A DNA stretch of 64,000 bases from Cricetomys ansorgei (taxonomy: Eukaryota; Chordata; Mammalia; Rodentia; Nesomyidae): assembly GCA_026225945.1 (NCBI GenBank), contig JAMJFZ010000770.1, positions 869,501 through 933,500 on the forward strand. The letters run 5' to 3'. A program made the translations under genes and the position numbers. Below, in pieces: positions 35,658 to 48,582 of the stretch. The notes beneath the pieces are model-generated. The model was not told the DNA's origin and made no database searches. It saw only the letters and a program-made list of their open reading frames with translations. The stretch's first letter is position 1. The number at the start of each line of letters is the position of its first letter.

Positions 35658-35737
35658 TTCTAAGACAATGGAATGTTGTGGAAAATTTTAAGTGGATTTT
35701 AGGAAAACTTTTCTTTCCTCTTCCCTCCCCTTTCTCT

Positions 35738-35858
35738 CTCTTTTTTTTGACTTGTTTTGGGCTTTTGAGGCATGGTCTGGCTTTGAATTCACCGCATTCC
35801 TGCCTCAACCTCCTATACATACAAGCTTATAGGTGTGTACCACCATACCCAGTTACAA
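35738..35858 (-). mobile_element. B1-like SINE, degraded
   Basis: TTTTTTTTGACTTG, GGCATGGTCTGGCTTTGAAT and AGGTGTGTACCACCATACCC are B1-type. The middle is shortened. Confidence 0.55.
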
Positions 35859-38800
35859 TTTAATGTCTTGACAATTGGTACATAATTAAAAAAAAGTTTA
35901 AGCATGGTAGATTTTGGTTGTGAACCATGAAAGTATTAAGGAGGATAGAATCATAATCTTTATGGTAAAAACTTCACCATGTTCCTAAGGACGTACAGCC
36001 TTAAGTGGCAGTCCCCATCACCCCAGTTTGGACAGAGCTGCTGCGTTGTTAAACTGTCCGCATAGACTCTCCTGTGCCTTCAGAGCATGTGTTGCTGCCA
36101 TGTACATCATGTGCTTTCTGTGTATCTTTGGGTTTAAGAATGGTCCCCTGAAAGCCTGGGCCAATTCATAATCTTCCTTCATAGGACCAAAGACTTCGAG
36201 TGAGTTTCTGGGCTGTGTCATGGAAGGGTCTGCCAGGAATGGTCATGCCTTCCACCCTAGTGTCAAATCCCTCCTGGGCCCTTCCTGTGTCTAGAACATA
36301 CTACGTTCCTTTTAAATTAGGGTTTCATTATATGCTGATTCTCTGTTGAACATCTTTTCTCTTTTTATCCCTCCACATCACTGAGCTGTTTTTATCTGTA
36401 GGTTTCAAATTTTACTTCAGGAGGGTCCTTTTTTGATCATCTAAAACAGGTTTTTCCTTTTACTCTCTCCATTTTGAGAAAATGTTCATGTTAATTCTCA
36501 GTTGACTTGCTTGTCCTCTATACATTGTTTCTCTTCATAGGCTGGGGCTCTACAAGGGTGTGTGTCCTTGCTAGGATGTACTTATTGAATTAGTCTAAAT
36601 GTCTAAAACACGTGAATCATCATGCTTTTAAATGGCTGTTTACTATGCATTTCAACCACTTGTGTACTAGTCCTTTATTGAAGTCCATTAAGTTGTCTTT
36701 CTTCTCAAAACATCACCATTGAGAATAACAAAATCTTTGTAAGGTTTTGTTCATACATATGAGAGAGACACCCATAAGATAACTTCCTATGAGTAAAATC
36801 TCTGGACGAAGAAAGACAGGCTCTCAAAGTTGGATAAACGCCAGCAGCTATTTGCACAGAGGTTATGTGTTTGCTTTGGCATTGCAGTGTGAAGAGCTGC
36901 TTAGGCTTGTACGTGTGGTCACACTTGAGTCTGCTGGACCCACAGAATCACCTGTGTAACTTCCAGTGCTGGGGTGATGGCTGAGGTTGGATGTGTTTTA
37001 TTTTTCCTTTAGATTTCTTTTTTTCTGAACTTACAGCCATATGTTTTTCTGAATGATTGACTGACCTTTCAAAGCTATATTGAATGTTTTACTCTATCCA
37101 TAGCCCTGTGGGCTTCTGTGGGTCATGGGTTGGTGCCATTGCCTTAGGAGCTATTTAGAGTTTTTCTTTTCCAGTGTAATTTTATGTAGCCCATAATAAA
37201 ACTGAATGATCTGAGTGTGTCCATTTTTAAAAACAAAAGTAGTTTTTAAAATGTCTACTACATAATTGGTCCTCAATGATTTTTTTGGCTCAATGAATGA
37301 CAAATGAAAAGTTAATCAAATAAGGCAATTTGATTTTATCTGAAAATGTCTGTCATAGAAATTGATTTTCATAGTAGTAAAACAAACATATACTTTAGTT
37401 AAAAGTTAAGACTCTTTGTGGCAGATACAGAATTTTGAAAAGTTTTGCTGTGTATAAATATATTTCTCTTCACATGTAAAACACAACACGTGTGTGCCAT
37501 GTGCATGTGTAAATACACAACAAAATAGGGGAAATGGATTGGGGTTCTGTGCTCTAACCTTGCTTGTCGCTCTAACGGGTGCCAAGCTGTTTAGCCTGCA
37601 GTCTCGTTTCTCTGTGATTGTCTTTGGCAAATACTCTATTCCACATTGACTGAAATGTTAAAAGTTTCCTTCTAGGCTGAGTATAATCCTGTCCTCATCA
37701 GCCATCACTCTTCCTGTATTTTGTTCAAGAGGCACTAATTGTTCACATTTGGCAGGTTTAACACTTCCTGACAGAGAGGCTATTAAGGCAAGTATTCTCC
37801 TATAACTGTCACTGGCTGGAACAAAGAACCTTCCAACTCAGTGTGTAGAAACCACAAACATTCTTAAATGACCCTTCTCATGGATTTTTATTCTTGTAAG
37901 CTAAAATTTGGAGAATGTAGCATTGGTGCAAACAGCAAGGTGTAACAAGGCAGTAAACCTTGATTTTTTTTTGGCAGGATGGGGTAGGGGTGAGGTAGAG
38001 ATTTATCTTTGACTTGAAAACAATTGTTATTTGGAAATCTCATTAGCAGATGTGACTGCTTGGAGTAAAAAGACTTAAAACTGATGTTGCTTTCAGGATT
38101 GCTTTGAACTTAACAAGCACCTATTTGTGGAGCAGACTGACTAATGAAAGGAAATTAAATTTTTCTGACAACTTCTCCTGCCAGCCTTATTCAGGGGATG
38201 CTGTTGGGTACTGAAGACCTTTAAGAAATAATTTCTTTTCTTTCCTTTTTAAAAAAAAAAAACAACAACAAAACAAAGCCACTGGCCCCCCCTCCCCCCC
38301 AAAAAACCCAAAAAACTGGACTTAAATGAACTATTTTCCTTAGTTCCAGTTGGGGGAGAATTCTGTTGTGATTGCTCTTCATTATAAATGTAGTAATTTA
38401 AAAGCTTAAAAAATGCCAGGCTTCACTTGAATGTTTTGAAGCTGTGTAAAAATTCCTGCACACTGATCAACTGGTAGTTTTAGAACATGGCTGATAGCTC
38501 ATATTGTGTCACTAGATCATGAAAAGTAATTGAACTGAAAAAGTGGATTGGAATTCAGAACTCTATCATTACATGGAAAATGTGTCTGTAGAGCTTGTTC
38601 TGTGCACTGCGTGAGAGTTCATGATGCAGGAGCACAGAGCGGGGCACTCTCAGTTGCTCGGGTTGCAAGTGTCACTGGTGACGTGGCAGGGACTCATCAG
38701 CGGGTCGTCAGCACTGGCCTTGGACGTCAGGAAGGGAGATCCTTTTCTCTCCACAGTCTGTTCATTGAATTGAAGGTTTTAAATTTGCATACCTACCTAC

Positions 38801-39355
38801 AGCTGTAAAGATAAAAATACGTACCTGAATAAAGGGGTAAAAACATAGTGGAAATCACAGAGATTGTCTTTTTTAAAAAACAATTCCTACAAATACTGGA
38901 AATTTACTTATTTCTAGAAAATTGATGGAGCTCTCCCAAACAATAGACAATCAACTCCCCCTGCTGACAGAATCTAGGAAAATACAGCGTGTAAACAGAC
39001 AAGTGGATCGCAGACAAGCTTTAATGATCTGATTTACGACTCAGTATTGATTGTAAACATCTAAATTCTGCCATTAAATTCCGGCAACTGCACCAAATCA
39101 TTGGCAATTCTGGTCATGTTTCCTGCCAGCTCATTTCAGACTGCTTTGAGATTCTTAATATAATAATGACGAGGGAGAATTTACATTCCACTTATGGTAT
39201 TAATTTTACATTTCTCTGAATGAAAAGAGTTAGAAGGTTGTAAAATTGAACATTAAATGAATCGGAGGAGACAGTAGTGCAATATATGACTGCCCTAAAG
39301 ACATTGTGCAATGCCTCATGGGATTAATGTTGAGTCTCATTTCCTGCCTTTACAG

Positions 39356-39392
39356 GATGCAGATGAAGCTGTCAGAATTGCAAGGGAAATTG
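39356..39392 (+). CDS. Pcca: Pcca internal exon B (human exon 8 equivalent), 37-nt microexon-sized
   Basis: This 37-nt exon encodes DADEAVRIAREI and the first base of a glycine codon, continuing directly from the lysine that ends the previous exon. It corresponds to human PCCA residues 201-213. The acceptor is TTTACAG at 39349-39355 and the donor is GTAAGT, a perfect consensus that may compensate for the short exon. It enters in phase 0 and leaves in phase 1, so skipping it would shift the frame of everything downstream. The segment is a helix of the biotin-carboxylase domain before the glycine-rich ATP loop. It sits alone between introns of 10.7 and 12.6 kb, which makes it easy for gene finders to miss. 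The exon length equals that of the human exon as I recall it. Confidence 0.95.
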
Positions 39393-41386
39393 GTAAGTCC
39401 TTAAATTAACTTTGGTAGTGTTTCTGTGTCTTTCAGCAGATATGGTTGAGCAAATGTGTAATAAGTAATTCCCATAGAGCAAATAATATTTTAATAGTTT
39501 TTGGTTTCTGATTACTTGTGGCTCTGGAAGAATTTACCAGTTGAATTACCATATTCTATTATTAAAGTAGGATTTGCAGAGTCATTTGATCTTAACTCTA
39601 GCTCTTTCATAAGAAGAAATCACTAGCTAATTAAAACAAGTAATTGTCCAAAGAGTTCTAAAGATTGGATGCAATGTGTATTTATTTGAAGGTGAGCAGC
39701 TGAATGTGGTCTGTTACAACGTGAAGGACACAACACACACGATTCAAATGCAGATGCACTTGACAGGCTTGTTCAAGTGTTTACTTTTTCCTAAGATGTT
39801 AAATAAATATTAACTAAATAACCTTCTAGGAAAGATACAATGGAAGGTGAGAGGTGAGAGTTGGTTATCCTAAACTGGAGTGGAAGTAAACTGAGGAGCA
39901 TTTTGAAGCTGCGCTATATTAAATTTCAAGTGCATTCAAGTACATTCCTTGTGTTTGTGAACACAGAGAAGAATGGAGAAGGAAAACAAAGCTTTGGAAC
40001 TCTTACCTGTGTCCATTTGATAGAAAGCTGCAGACAGGCAAGGGGCATCAGAGCTTCTTAGTAGTTAGAGCTTACTAATAGCACCTTACAGCGTTGCTTT
40101 GTCTGCTAGCCCAGGTTGTTTTCTCAGCCTTCCATATACTAACATTTTTGTAGCCCTGTTTTCCCTTTGTGGTTTGCTACTTAAAGTTTTGTCTACATTT
40201 GATTTGGCAAAGTTTATATAGCCATGATATATAGAAACATTGGCATTAATATGTACTTGCAGATGGGACAAGCTAGCATACAGTTCTTCAGTCTAGTGTT
40301 CTCCCTGAGCTGCCAGCTGCCTAAGCATAGAATTCTACTGTGATTGGAAGAGGTTTGGGCTTGTTGTGTCTTGTTTCTGTTGGGTATAGCTAAATTATTG
40401 AGTGTTCTTTGTTATTTTATTTTTATTTATTGAAAACTGCCTTGGATTTAAGACCAGTATACGATAATCGATAATATTTTATCTGTCGACAGCATCTCTG
40501 TTTATTGTTTCTTCAAGGCTGACAACATGTTTTGAAGCTTCTCAATACTAATTTCACAATAAGACTTGACAGGTTGCATGGTACTGTTATCTGTGGGTTA
40601 AATCACTGGTGTTCCTCATTCCCCAAGAGGCACTCTATCTGCTTCTGAGACGTTCCTAAAGTAGTTTAGTTTTAGTCATGCACTTAAATTCAAATGGTCT
40701 CTTCTTTTTAGTTATAATTTAGACATTACCACCTATTCAATCATCTGTGATAATATTATTATTGTAATATATAATGCATAATATTATCGTTGTAATCTTT
40801 AGAGGGATTTTGGAAACCTTATCTTCAAGAAGGTATTAGAAGATAATCTAGAATTACAGCCTGTGCAGTGTTGTGAATTGCACATCTTCCACTCCAGAAC
40901 GCCTCCTGTGGGACACAGTGGCTGTGGATGCTTGGCTTTGCTTTTCCATCCTTGTTTATAACCTGTAGCTTCTCAGCTAGCCAGGTAGTCATGACCACTC
41001 AGCTTCTCAGTGCTTGGAAGCTGGGCTTCCATGTCCTCCTAGTGAGACCATCTGAATTCAGGCTCTTTGTGTCGTACTTGGCGAGTTCTCAGTGATTCCT
41101 TTCTCCCATGTGTATCCTCTAATTCTTCCTGTGTTCCCTTTCATTTGTAGAGTACTTGTTTTTCATGGCTCTTAAATAAAAGCTCGCTAGTGTCCTGGGT
41201 AGACTAGAAGGAAGAGAAGTCATAAAATTTGAAGTGAAATGAAACAGTAAAGAAGTTGGGTCATCAACTTTACAAGGCTTTCAGAATTTCCCAGAGAACC
41301 CTTCCGAGTCTCACAGAAACCTCCCACAAAACCCTCTCCCTCAAGTGCTGCCTTCCAGATCAATTGCACAGTATTCAAGCCTGGGA

Positions 41387-41403
41387 GTGTGCGCGTGCGT
41401 GCC

Positions 41404-41452
<49 letters not shown>

Positions 41453-41473
41453 GTGTGGGCGTGCGCGTGTGTG
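41387..41473. repeat. (TG)n/(CG)n microsatellite
   Basis: GTGTGCGCGTGCGTGCCTGT, then pure GT, then GGGCGTGCGCGTGTGTG. Alternating purine-pyrimidine throughout. Confidence 0.96.
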
Positions 41474-42070
41474 AGCCATTTGGTGATGTGTCAGTTTTTT
41501 TCTACTATTGAGGTACAGCACACTTTATATTATGATTTAAATGGCCATTGTAAGTTCATGTAAGGGTTAAAATAGAAGTGGAGTCCATGGGAAAATGTAT
41601 TCCCACACGTAAGCAACAGAATTGTAAACATCTTTGAATCTAGTAATTGGTCAGTTTCTGGCTTTTCTTGCATGGTTTGTGTTCATAGATTCTTTCTGTT
41701 TTGTTTCTCTTTTCTGTTGCTGGGGAATCAGGGTATGGGCCTCACATCGCCAGGCCTGTGCACCTTCTGCCCCATCCGTAGATTACTGCCCTTTGCCTCT
41801 TTTTCTGCTATGTGGTGAATATAAAAGTTTATGTGCTCTCCTTGTCTCAAGTTTGTATTTCCTTCTGAAAGCATCCGTCTGTGCTGCCAGAGCTGGAAAG
41901 TAGTTGTTGGACATTGTTGTATTTTCTTACCCAAGTGTAGCTTCAAATTTGGAATATTTATTCCACGTGCCATCCACTTTGCCAATGCTATTTCTTTTTT
42001 ATTATTAAAGTATTTCTTATAATTGCAATTCAGATTTTACAATTTTTAGAGGTCATCTCTCTATATATTC

Positions 42071-42105
<35 letters not shown>
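42071..42105. repeat. (TA)n microsatellite
   Basis: TA repeat with one ACA break. Confidence 0.95.
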
Positions 42106-42447
42106 AATACATTATTGGAAGTGCTATTTTTAATGCCAATTCTCAGACTTGATTATTTTCATTTACATTTATAGAAAACTAAGGAATAGATTGGTCATTT
42201 GCTCAGTGTCATATCTTTTGGTTTAAAGTTAAATTTCTTTGTTTCAAAGACCATGGTTTTCATTATAGTTTGGTTAACTTAATGTAATTTGGGGATGAGC
42301 ACTAAAATTTAAATGACTACAGTTGTGTGAAATACTACAGGTGCTTAAACCTATTGTATGTGGAATTAAAGAATGAGATAACCTCTGATGATTGGCAGGA
42401 GAGACACAGTTCAGACTTAATGTTGCTTCTATGGATTTGTTTGTGTA

Positions 42448-42568
42448 CTGTTTTGCCTCCCTTTTTTCTCTTCCTCCTCCTTTCTTCCTTTTCTTCTTCC
42501 TCTTCCTCCTCTTCTTCTTTTTCTTCCTCCTTCTCTTCCTCCTCCTCCTTTGTTTCTTCTTCTACCTC
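42448..42568. repeat. Polypyrimidine tract (CTT/CCT)n
   Basis: About 120 bases of almost only C and T on the + strand, in TTCCTCCTCCTTTCTTCC-type units. The few purines are G near 42453 and 42550. Confidence 0.96.
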
Positions 42569-43053
42569 AGAGTTTAGAGATACTGGGTGGTTATCTCTAG
42601 CTGACCACTGTAGAAGGACACAGTGGTCAGGGAGCTCATCTCCCTCTGTGGCATGCTGTACCTCAGTCACATTGGCTTTCTCGACTTCCCAGCTTTCAGA
42701 GCCTTAGGATAATTGTTTTTGAGGAAGAGACAGAAGAGTCTGGGGAACTTGCTTATATCCTGGCCTGGGTAACTCCTCAAAATCTTTCAGATCTTGGTTT
42801 AAATATCACATCCACTCTGGAATTTATCCCAACATTGGCACTCAGTAACTCTGTCTTCTACTGCAAACCACGCTTCTGAATAGCACTCACACCAGTTGTA
42901 GGCTGAACTTTTACCAGTTTCCTTATTGTGAAACTTCAGTCATTCAGCAGTTTTAAAAGAACTTGCTGTACACAAGCACATACTCTGCACCAAGATTCCA
43001 CCATAAACATTTGGCCAGATTTTCTTGTCTGTCATATGCTAATCTAGTTTATT

Positions 43054-43282
43054 AAAAAAATTGTGGACACACACATGCATTATAGGTGGAGATCAGAAAA
43101 TAATTTTTGGGAGTTAATTCTTTCCATCCACTGTGGGTTCTAGGGATTGAACTCAGGTCACGGGCTTGGCGGGCAGGCACTGTTACCTACAAATAAGCCA
43201 TCTCAGGGTTCTGGGGATTGAACTCAGGTCACCAGGCTTGGCGGGCAGGCACTGTTACCTACAAATAAGCCATCTCCTGCCA
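43054..43282 (-). mobile_element. SINE (B4/RSINE-like) with internal 71-bp tandem duplication
   Basis: GGTGGAGATCAGAAAATAAT and 'TTAATTCTTTCCATCCACTGTG' begin the element. The GGGATTGAACTCAGGTCAC...AAATAAGCCATCTC part is present twice, at 43135-43205 and 43206-43276. Confidence 0.78.
43135..43276. repeat. 71-bp tandem duplication
   Basis: GGGTTCT(A/G)GGGATTGAAC starts at 43135 and 43206. The copies differ by only a few bases, including a one-base indel in CAC(CA)GGCTTGGCGGG. Confidence 0.95.
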
Positions 43283-43593
43283 CCACCTTATTTTTATTGT
43301 TGGAAGTAAATTTCATGTGTTGTTACATGTTCACTAACTGTTCCAACACATGTCACTAACTGAATTTAGTATTCACATAGCATTTTATTGCAACAAAATG
43401 TTTGCATATAATTGAACAGTTTGTGTGTATTGCTGACTTTGACATATGTATACATTTGTGTAACTCCAAACTGTACAAGATTTCAAAACCTAGAACATTC
43501 TTTCATTGCTCCTTTCATGTCAGTTTGACCCCCAGGAAGACCCTGGAGGCAATCACTTTTAGCTCTTAAGTAACTATTAAAAAGAATGAACAA

Positions 43594-43755
43594 ATGCCGG
43601 ATGTTGGTGGTGCACGCCTTTAATTCCAGCACTCGGGAGGCAGAGGCAGGTGGATCTCTGTGAGTTCAAGACCCCCTGGTCTACAGAGTGAGTTACAGGA
43701 CAGCCAGAGTTACAACAGAGAAACCCTGTCTCGAAAAACAACAACAACAACAAAA
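43594..43755 (+). mobile_element. B1 SINE, well preserved
   Basis: GCCGGATGTTGGTGGTGCAC through TTTAATTCCAGCACTCGGGA to GAAACCCTGTCTCGAAAAAC, with a (CAA)n tail. It has the GAGTTACAACAGAG variant. Confidence 0.95.
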
Positions 43756-43903
43756 AACTTGTAAAGAATTATTCACAGGAAAAAAAATCAAATTGGAGCA
43801 CATCTCATAAAGTTGTTCTTACCCTGCAATATTTCTAGATTTATCTTTATACATTGTGTTTTGCTTAACATAGTGTTGGATTTTCTGTAGGAAGTATATT
43901 CTT

Positions 43904-44076
43904 TTTTTAAAAAAATATTTAACTTTATTTTATGTGCATTGATGTGAGGATGTCAGACCTCCTGGAGCTGGAGTTACAGGCAGTTGTGAGCTGCCATGTG
44001 AGTGCTGGGAACTGAACACGGGTCCTCTGGAAGAGCAGCCAGTGCTCTTAACCACTGAGCTATCTCTTCAGCCCCA
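43904..44076 (-). mobile_element. B2/B3-like SINE
   Basis: ATTTAACTTTATTTTATGTG, CCTGGAGCTGGAGTTACAGG, GAAGAGCAGCCAGTGCTCTT and CATCTGAAGAGATAGCTC-type head on the other strand. Confidence 0.92.
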
Positions 44077-44099
44077 GTATATTCTGTTTTTAAAAGATT

Positions 44100-44266
44100 G
44101 AAATTACATTTTGTTGATTGTGTGCTTATGCATATGCATGTGTGAATGTCAAAGGACAACTTATAGGAGTTGGTTCTCTCCTTAAACCATGTGGGTAGAC
44201 GGATTGAACTTGGATTATCAAGCTTGGAGACAAACAACTCTTCCCAATAAGGCATCTGGTTGGTCC
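44100..44266 (-). mobile_element. SINE (B4/RSINE-like)
   Basis: AATGTCAAAGGACAACTTAT, GAGTTGGTTCTCTCCTTAAA and AATAAGGCATCTGGTTGGTC. It directly follows another SINE in the same orientation. Confidence 0.78.
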
Positions 44267-44868
44267 AGGAAGTAAGTTCTCTTTATCTTTGTAAGTGATT
44301 ATTTTATGTTCATCGAGTCACTATTTTAGTAGAGTTGACTATTAGTTTTGTTTCCCAGTGTTTTAGACAGTGTTTATAAAACAAGTGGTTCTCTCTAGTA
44401 CCTGTTAATGGCACCAATCACCAGTTCTTAAAGGGTGCCTTTGTGGTAGGTAGGTAAAATGCAAGCAGATGCGACTGTTTTGCTGAGCCTTACTGCCTGT
44501 CTGCTAAGGGATGAGCGTGGCTTCATGTGCTTCTGAGACTTGTGTTTGGTGTCTGTGCCTCACACTGGTCTTTGAGCTCCTGCCTGTCTCCAAGTCGCAT
44601 TAGGGCTGCACTGTGGCTCTTGCATGCCCTGGCCATTCCTTCTCCCTTGCCTCCTCTTCCTATCTTTCTTTTGGTGTGCTACCGCATTTAAAAAGGTAGT
44701 CTAAGTTGTTCATACAGAGAAAGCTAATTATCAGTGTTTAAGAGGAAATCCTTGGCTAGTCTCGGAAGTCTCTATTTTCTCTGTTGCATGCTGTTTAGAA
44801 TTTTCCACAGTTATGCTCGGCTAAGTTAGACTGAGGAAACCTGGAAAAAGACAATTTATATTTTCTTC

Positions 44869-45019
44869 CTTTTTTTTTTTTGAGACAAAGTTTCTCTCTT
44901 ATAATTCTGACTGTTCTGGAACTCACTCTGTAGACCAGGCTGGCCTCGAACTCACAGAGATCCGCCTGCCTCTGCCTCCTGAGTGCTGGGATTAAAGGTG
45001 TGCGCCACCACCTCCTGCT
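44869..45019 (-). mobile_element. B1 SINE
   Basis: T-tract, TGAGACAAAGTTTCTCTC, AGACCAGGCTGGCCTCGAAC, GCTGGGATTAAAGGTGTGCG. Full length. Confidence 0.95.
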
Positions 45020-45424
45020 TATGCTTTCTTCCTGAACTTGCATCTGGGTAGTTTATTTGATAATTTGATCTTCAATGGAAGATACATTTATGATCTAAGA
45101 TTTAATCAAAATTCTTAAGGAGAAATCATATTGTAGGAAATGATGTTAAAATACTCTTTGTGAAGTCCGTTTAAGAATCAGATGTTTAGTGCTGGGGATA
45201 AGCAAGCGCAAGGCTGTTGATGCAGTCTTTAGAGCACACACACGCACGCGAACAAGGGCCCTGAGATGTTTCTACTGAAGTAATGCAGCTGTGAGGGTCT
45301 AGAATGGCACTCCTGTGAGAAGGAAGTGTGGCTTCTGTGTCCTTTTCCTCTTTCTGTCACCTGTCTCATCTTTATGTCCGTCATTGCTTGCTTGTGAAAT
45401 TGGGAGCCCACATTTGGTGAATAT

Positions 45425-46060
45425 GCATGCACTGTTGTAGATCTTGATTAATTGTTCCCTTTACTAGCATGTGGTGACCTTCTTTATCATTTCTGACTAA
45501 TTTTGATTGGAAGCCGACTGTATAGCTACACCACCTTGTTTTTGGTTTTGGTGCATCAATGATAGAATTCTTTCCGTCCTTTGACTCTCGGTATTTGGGG
45601 GACGTCTTTGGCAGTAAAGTGTGTTTCTTGGAAACAACAGAAAGCTGGATATAATTATCTAGTCAGCCAGCCTGTGTCTCTTTAATGGTGAGATTTGGTC
45701 ATTTGCAATTAAATACCCAGCTGAATGACCATTTTTCTCTGCTCTCACTCACACCTTTAGCATTCATCTTAGCCCCTTCTTTTATCCTGTGGGTGTTTAG
45801 CTTGGTTCTCCTGATCGTATCCCAGAGTTCTTGGACCATAATGGACTTCCTCATCTATTTTGTTTTCCTTCTGGATGTTTAAATTTAGCATTTTGCGAGC
45901 CTTACCTTTTGCCTCTGGCGTTCTCTGCGCTCAGTTTGGTTTTTGGCAGCAAGGCCTCCTGCCTTCTTATTTTCTAAATTGTTCATCATTTCCATCATTT
46001 CTGCTGTTTTTGTTTTTGCGAAAATCTGTTTCCTGCTGAATTTTTCTTCCATGTTGCTGA
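45425..46060 (-). mobile_element. Old L1 LINE fragment, antisense
   Basis: The + strand shows the reverse complement of L1 ORF2, with a 'TTTGATTGGAAG...GGCTACACCA'-like start at 45500-45535, TGTTTCTTGGAAACAACAGA at about 45622, and TTTAATGGTGAGATTTGGTC at about 45680. The part after about 45750 is more diverged and its limit is uncertain. No intact ORF. Confidence 0.65.
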
Positions 46061-46075
46061 CTTAAAAAATAAAAG

Positions 46076-46200
46076 CCTGGCGATGGTGGCGCATACCTTT
46101 AATCCCAGCACTCGGGAGGCAGAGGCAGGCCGATCTCTGGGAGTTCCAGGACAGCCAGAGTTACAACAGAGAAACCCTGTCCAAAAAAAAAAAAAAAAAA
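46076..46200 (+). mobile_element. B1 SINE with internal deletion
   Basis: GCCTGGCGATGGTGGCGCAT and TTTAATCCCAGCACTCGGGA are followed by GGGAGTTCCAGGACAGCCAG. The TCGAGGCCAGCCTGGTCTAC block is lost, probably by recombination between the two GAGTTC sites. Long A-tail. Confidence 0.93.
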
Positions 46201-46889
46201 GAAAAGAAAGAAAGAAAGACAAAATTAGTCTGCTGATTTCATTATCTGTCGCTGACTTCCTCCCTCCACGTTGCTTGTTTTCAGTCCTCTGTTGTGCCTC
46301 TGATCATTTTACAAGGTAGCTTTTGAAATCTCTGCCTGGTGGTGTGCCCGTCCAGGAGCTTTGAGGTTGGTGCTTGGGGCAGTTGCGCGCCTCGCTTTCT
46401 CGTGCTCCTCCGTTTCCGTGCTGTGCTTTGCACACTGACCGGCTCACTGTTCTGGTTTGGGGGATCTCCTTGAGCAGCCTGCTCCTTTTGGATTTGTTCT
46501 TGCTTTTCAAGACAGGGTCTATCTGTGTATCCCTGAGTATGCTGACCAGTCTGGCCTCTCCCGGATGGGTCATCTTTGTTTACTTCTTTTTCCTGATGAG
46601 ATTGCAGGCAACATGCCGCACATCCACAGGAGAGACTGGCTACTTTTGAAGGCTCTCTGTACTTTCCGAAGAGGCCAACAAGCTGTGCCGCTGACACAGT
46701 TTGCTTACGTTCTCTGCACTGTACAATTTCTTTCTTCTCTTTGTCTGGTATCTGTTCATTTCCTTCATGACTTTCCAGTGTGCTTTCTCTTTTGTTCTAA
46801 GATAAAATCTCTTTTTTTCTTATTCTGACTCTGACCTCCCTTGGCTCACACAGAGAGAGCTACTAGATTGCCGTTCCACCTAGAAGTTC

Positions 46890-47310
46890 AAGTCATGGTC
46901 ATAAAAGGGGATCTATTGTAGTGCTGGATACAACAGGGCCTGGGTAGTCCAGCAATGGCTCTATGATGCTGGAGAAGCAGAGAGCACAAGCATGCTGGCT
47001 GCTCAGTGCCCCAAATCTGAAACGGAAGACCTGGAGCTCCCTGGAGACTGGCTGGTATTAATTCTACACTGGATGCTCAAAGAAGCTGGAGCCTGGTGTC
47101 AGTGGGGGACAGCATTAGCAGTGACAAACTCATGCAGGATAAGGAAATGAAGGCAGACGGCACACTGCTTTCTTTCCGGACCTCTAGGCTGCCCATTGGA
47201 AGGTGATTCCCACTTTGAGGGAAGATCTTCTCCCTCACAGACAGCCCCTGAAGTGTGTCTCTAAGCTGCTTCTAAATCCTGTCAAGTTGGCAGTCAAGAC
47301 CAGGTACCAC
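46890..47310 (+). mobile_element. Possible LINE 3'-end type rodent repeat
   Basis: Blocks such as GAAGCTGGAGCCTGGTGTCA, AGGCTGCCCATTGGAAGGTG and GTCAAGTTGGCAGTCAAGAC resemble a common muroid interspersed repeat that I associate with old L1 3' ends. The family and limits are uncertain. Confidence 0.4.
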
Positions 47311-48582
47311 AACAACCAAGGTGCAGTCTTCAAAAATGTCATAAAGGACAGCCCCCACCCCCAACAAAATAAACCCACTCTTTCCTAAAGAAAGGGCAGA
47401 TTAACTCTTTTACATTAGACGAACACAAAGCAGTCTGCAAATGCAGTGTATAGCACTCATTTTTTTCTGCAATTCTAACACAAGACTTTCACCAGGGGAT
47501 TTCCTTCCTGTCTGGGATCTTTTCTCTTAGGGCTTTTGTTTTCTCCTCTGAGCCCCATTGTCCGTTATCAGGCTCTATTCTGTCCATCTAAAGATCTCTT
47601 CTCTCTTCAGTATCTTTTATTTTCTTTTCACTTTGAACCTTTCTTTCGGAAACAAAGGCCTTTGTAGGTTTCCCAACTGTTTTAAAAAGATAACTTTCCC
47701 GCTCGCCAGTCTTACTTCACTTGAGATTACTGATCAGCACTACTAAATTTGGAACTGGACATTTCCCAAGGAATAGTTTGCTTTTGTCTTCTTTTTACTT
47801 TCCCTTCTCTGTTGTTATATCCTATGAAAATTTAGTTTAAGAAACTAAAGTTAAAATCTATGTAATTTTAAGATGAATTATGAATATCTTATCATTTAGG
47901 TATTTTATCACTTCTTAAGTTACCTGTTTGTACCCCCACCTCCTTCCCCGCTGTGGGGTGGCATTTGCTAGGAGAGTTTGGTTATTTATTATGTCTTATG
48001 CAGGCAAACATCGTGTTATCAGTTGGTCAAGAAAGAGGGTTCTTTTTGTTGTTAGCACTCATAACTAAGTGGGAAAGCCTCTAAGCTTCTAGAGTTTTCC
48101 TTATCTTCCGTATCCGACACATGGTGACTCAAACTCTAGAACAAACTGAAGTCTTTGTCTTTCTCTTTTGTGACTGGCCACATCCAAATCATAGCTATCT
48201 ATCACTTGGGTTCTTACAAAGTCCTTACAATTAGTGTTCAGTTACTATAGCTCATTGACTGCAAAGCAGCTGGGGTGATCTTAGAAAGCACTGTTAGCTG
48301 ACGTTCTTCTCCGTACAGTATCCTGCAACTCTCTTCTGGTAGGGCTCCTCCTCCTTCATTGAATTTGCCTAGGCTCAGCTCTTAACATTTAAATTCACTT
48401 ATAATGTCAATTTGCTTAGAGAAGTCATTTTAAGAAAAGAGAAAAGCTGGCTGTGCTGAAGGACATCCCTCCCTGTTGTTATCACAACACAGAGTGCACA
48501 TGGCTCGGGACTAGAAACTATGTAGATTTCTTTCTGGAAGTATTCATTCACTCTTAATAGTGCAGAAGGAAAATAAGGAGCA

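Noticed and set aside
36018..36221. 67-codon - strand frame with protein-like composition
   Set aside because: I could not match it to any family, and there is no sign of retrocopy ends. Kept as unexplained intron sequence.
46281..46828. Overlapping 123- and 138-codon frames on both strands
   Set aside because: Composition is not protein-like and part (46505-46570) looks like a B1 relic. No family recognised.
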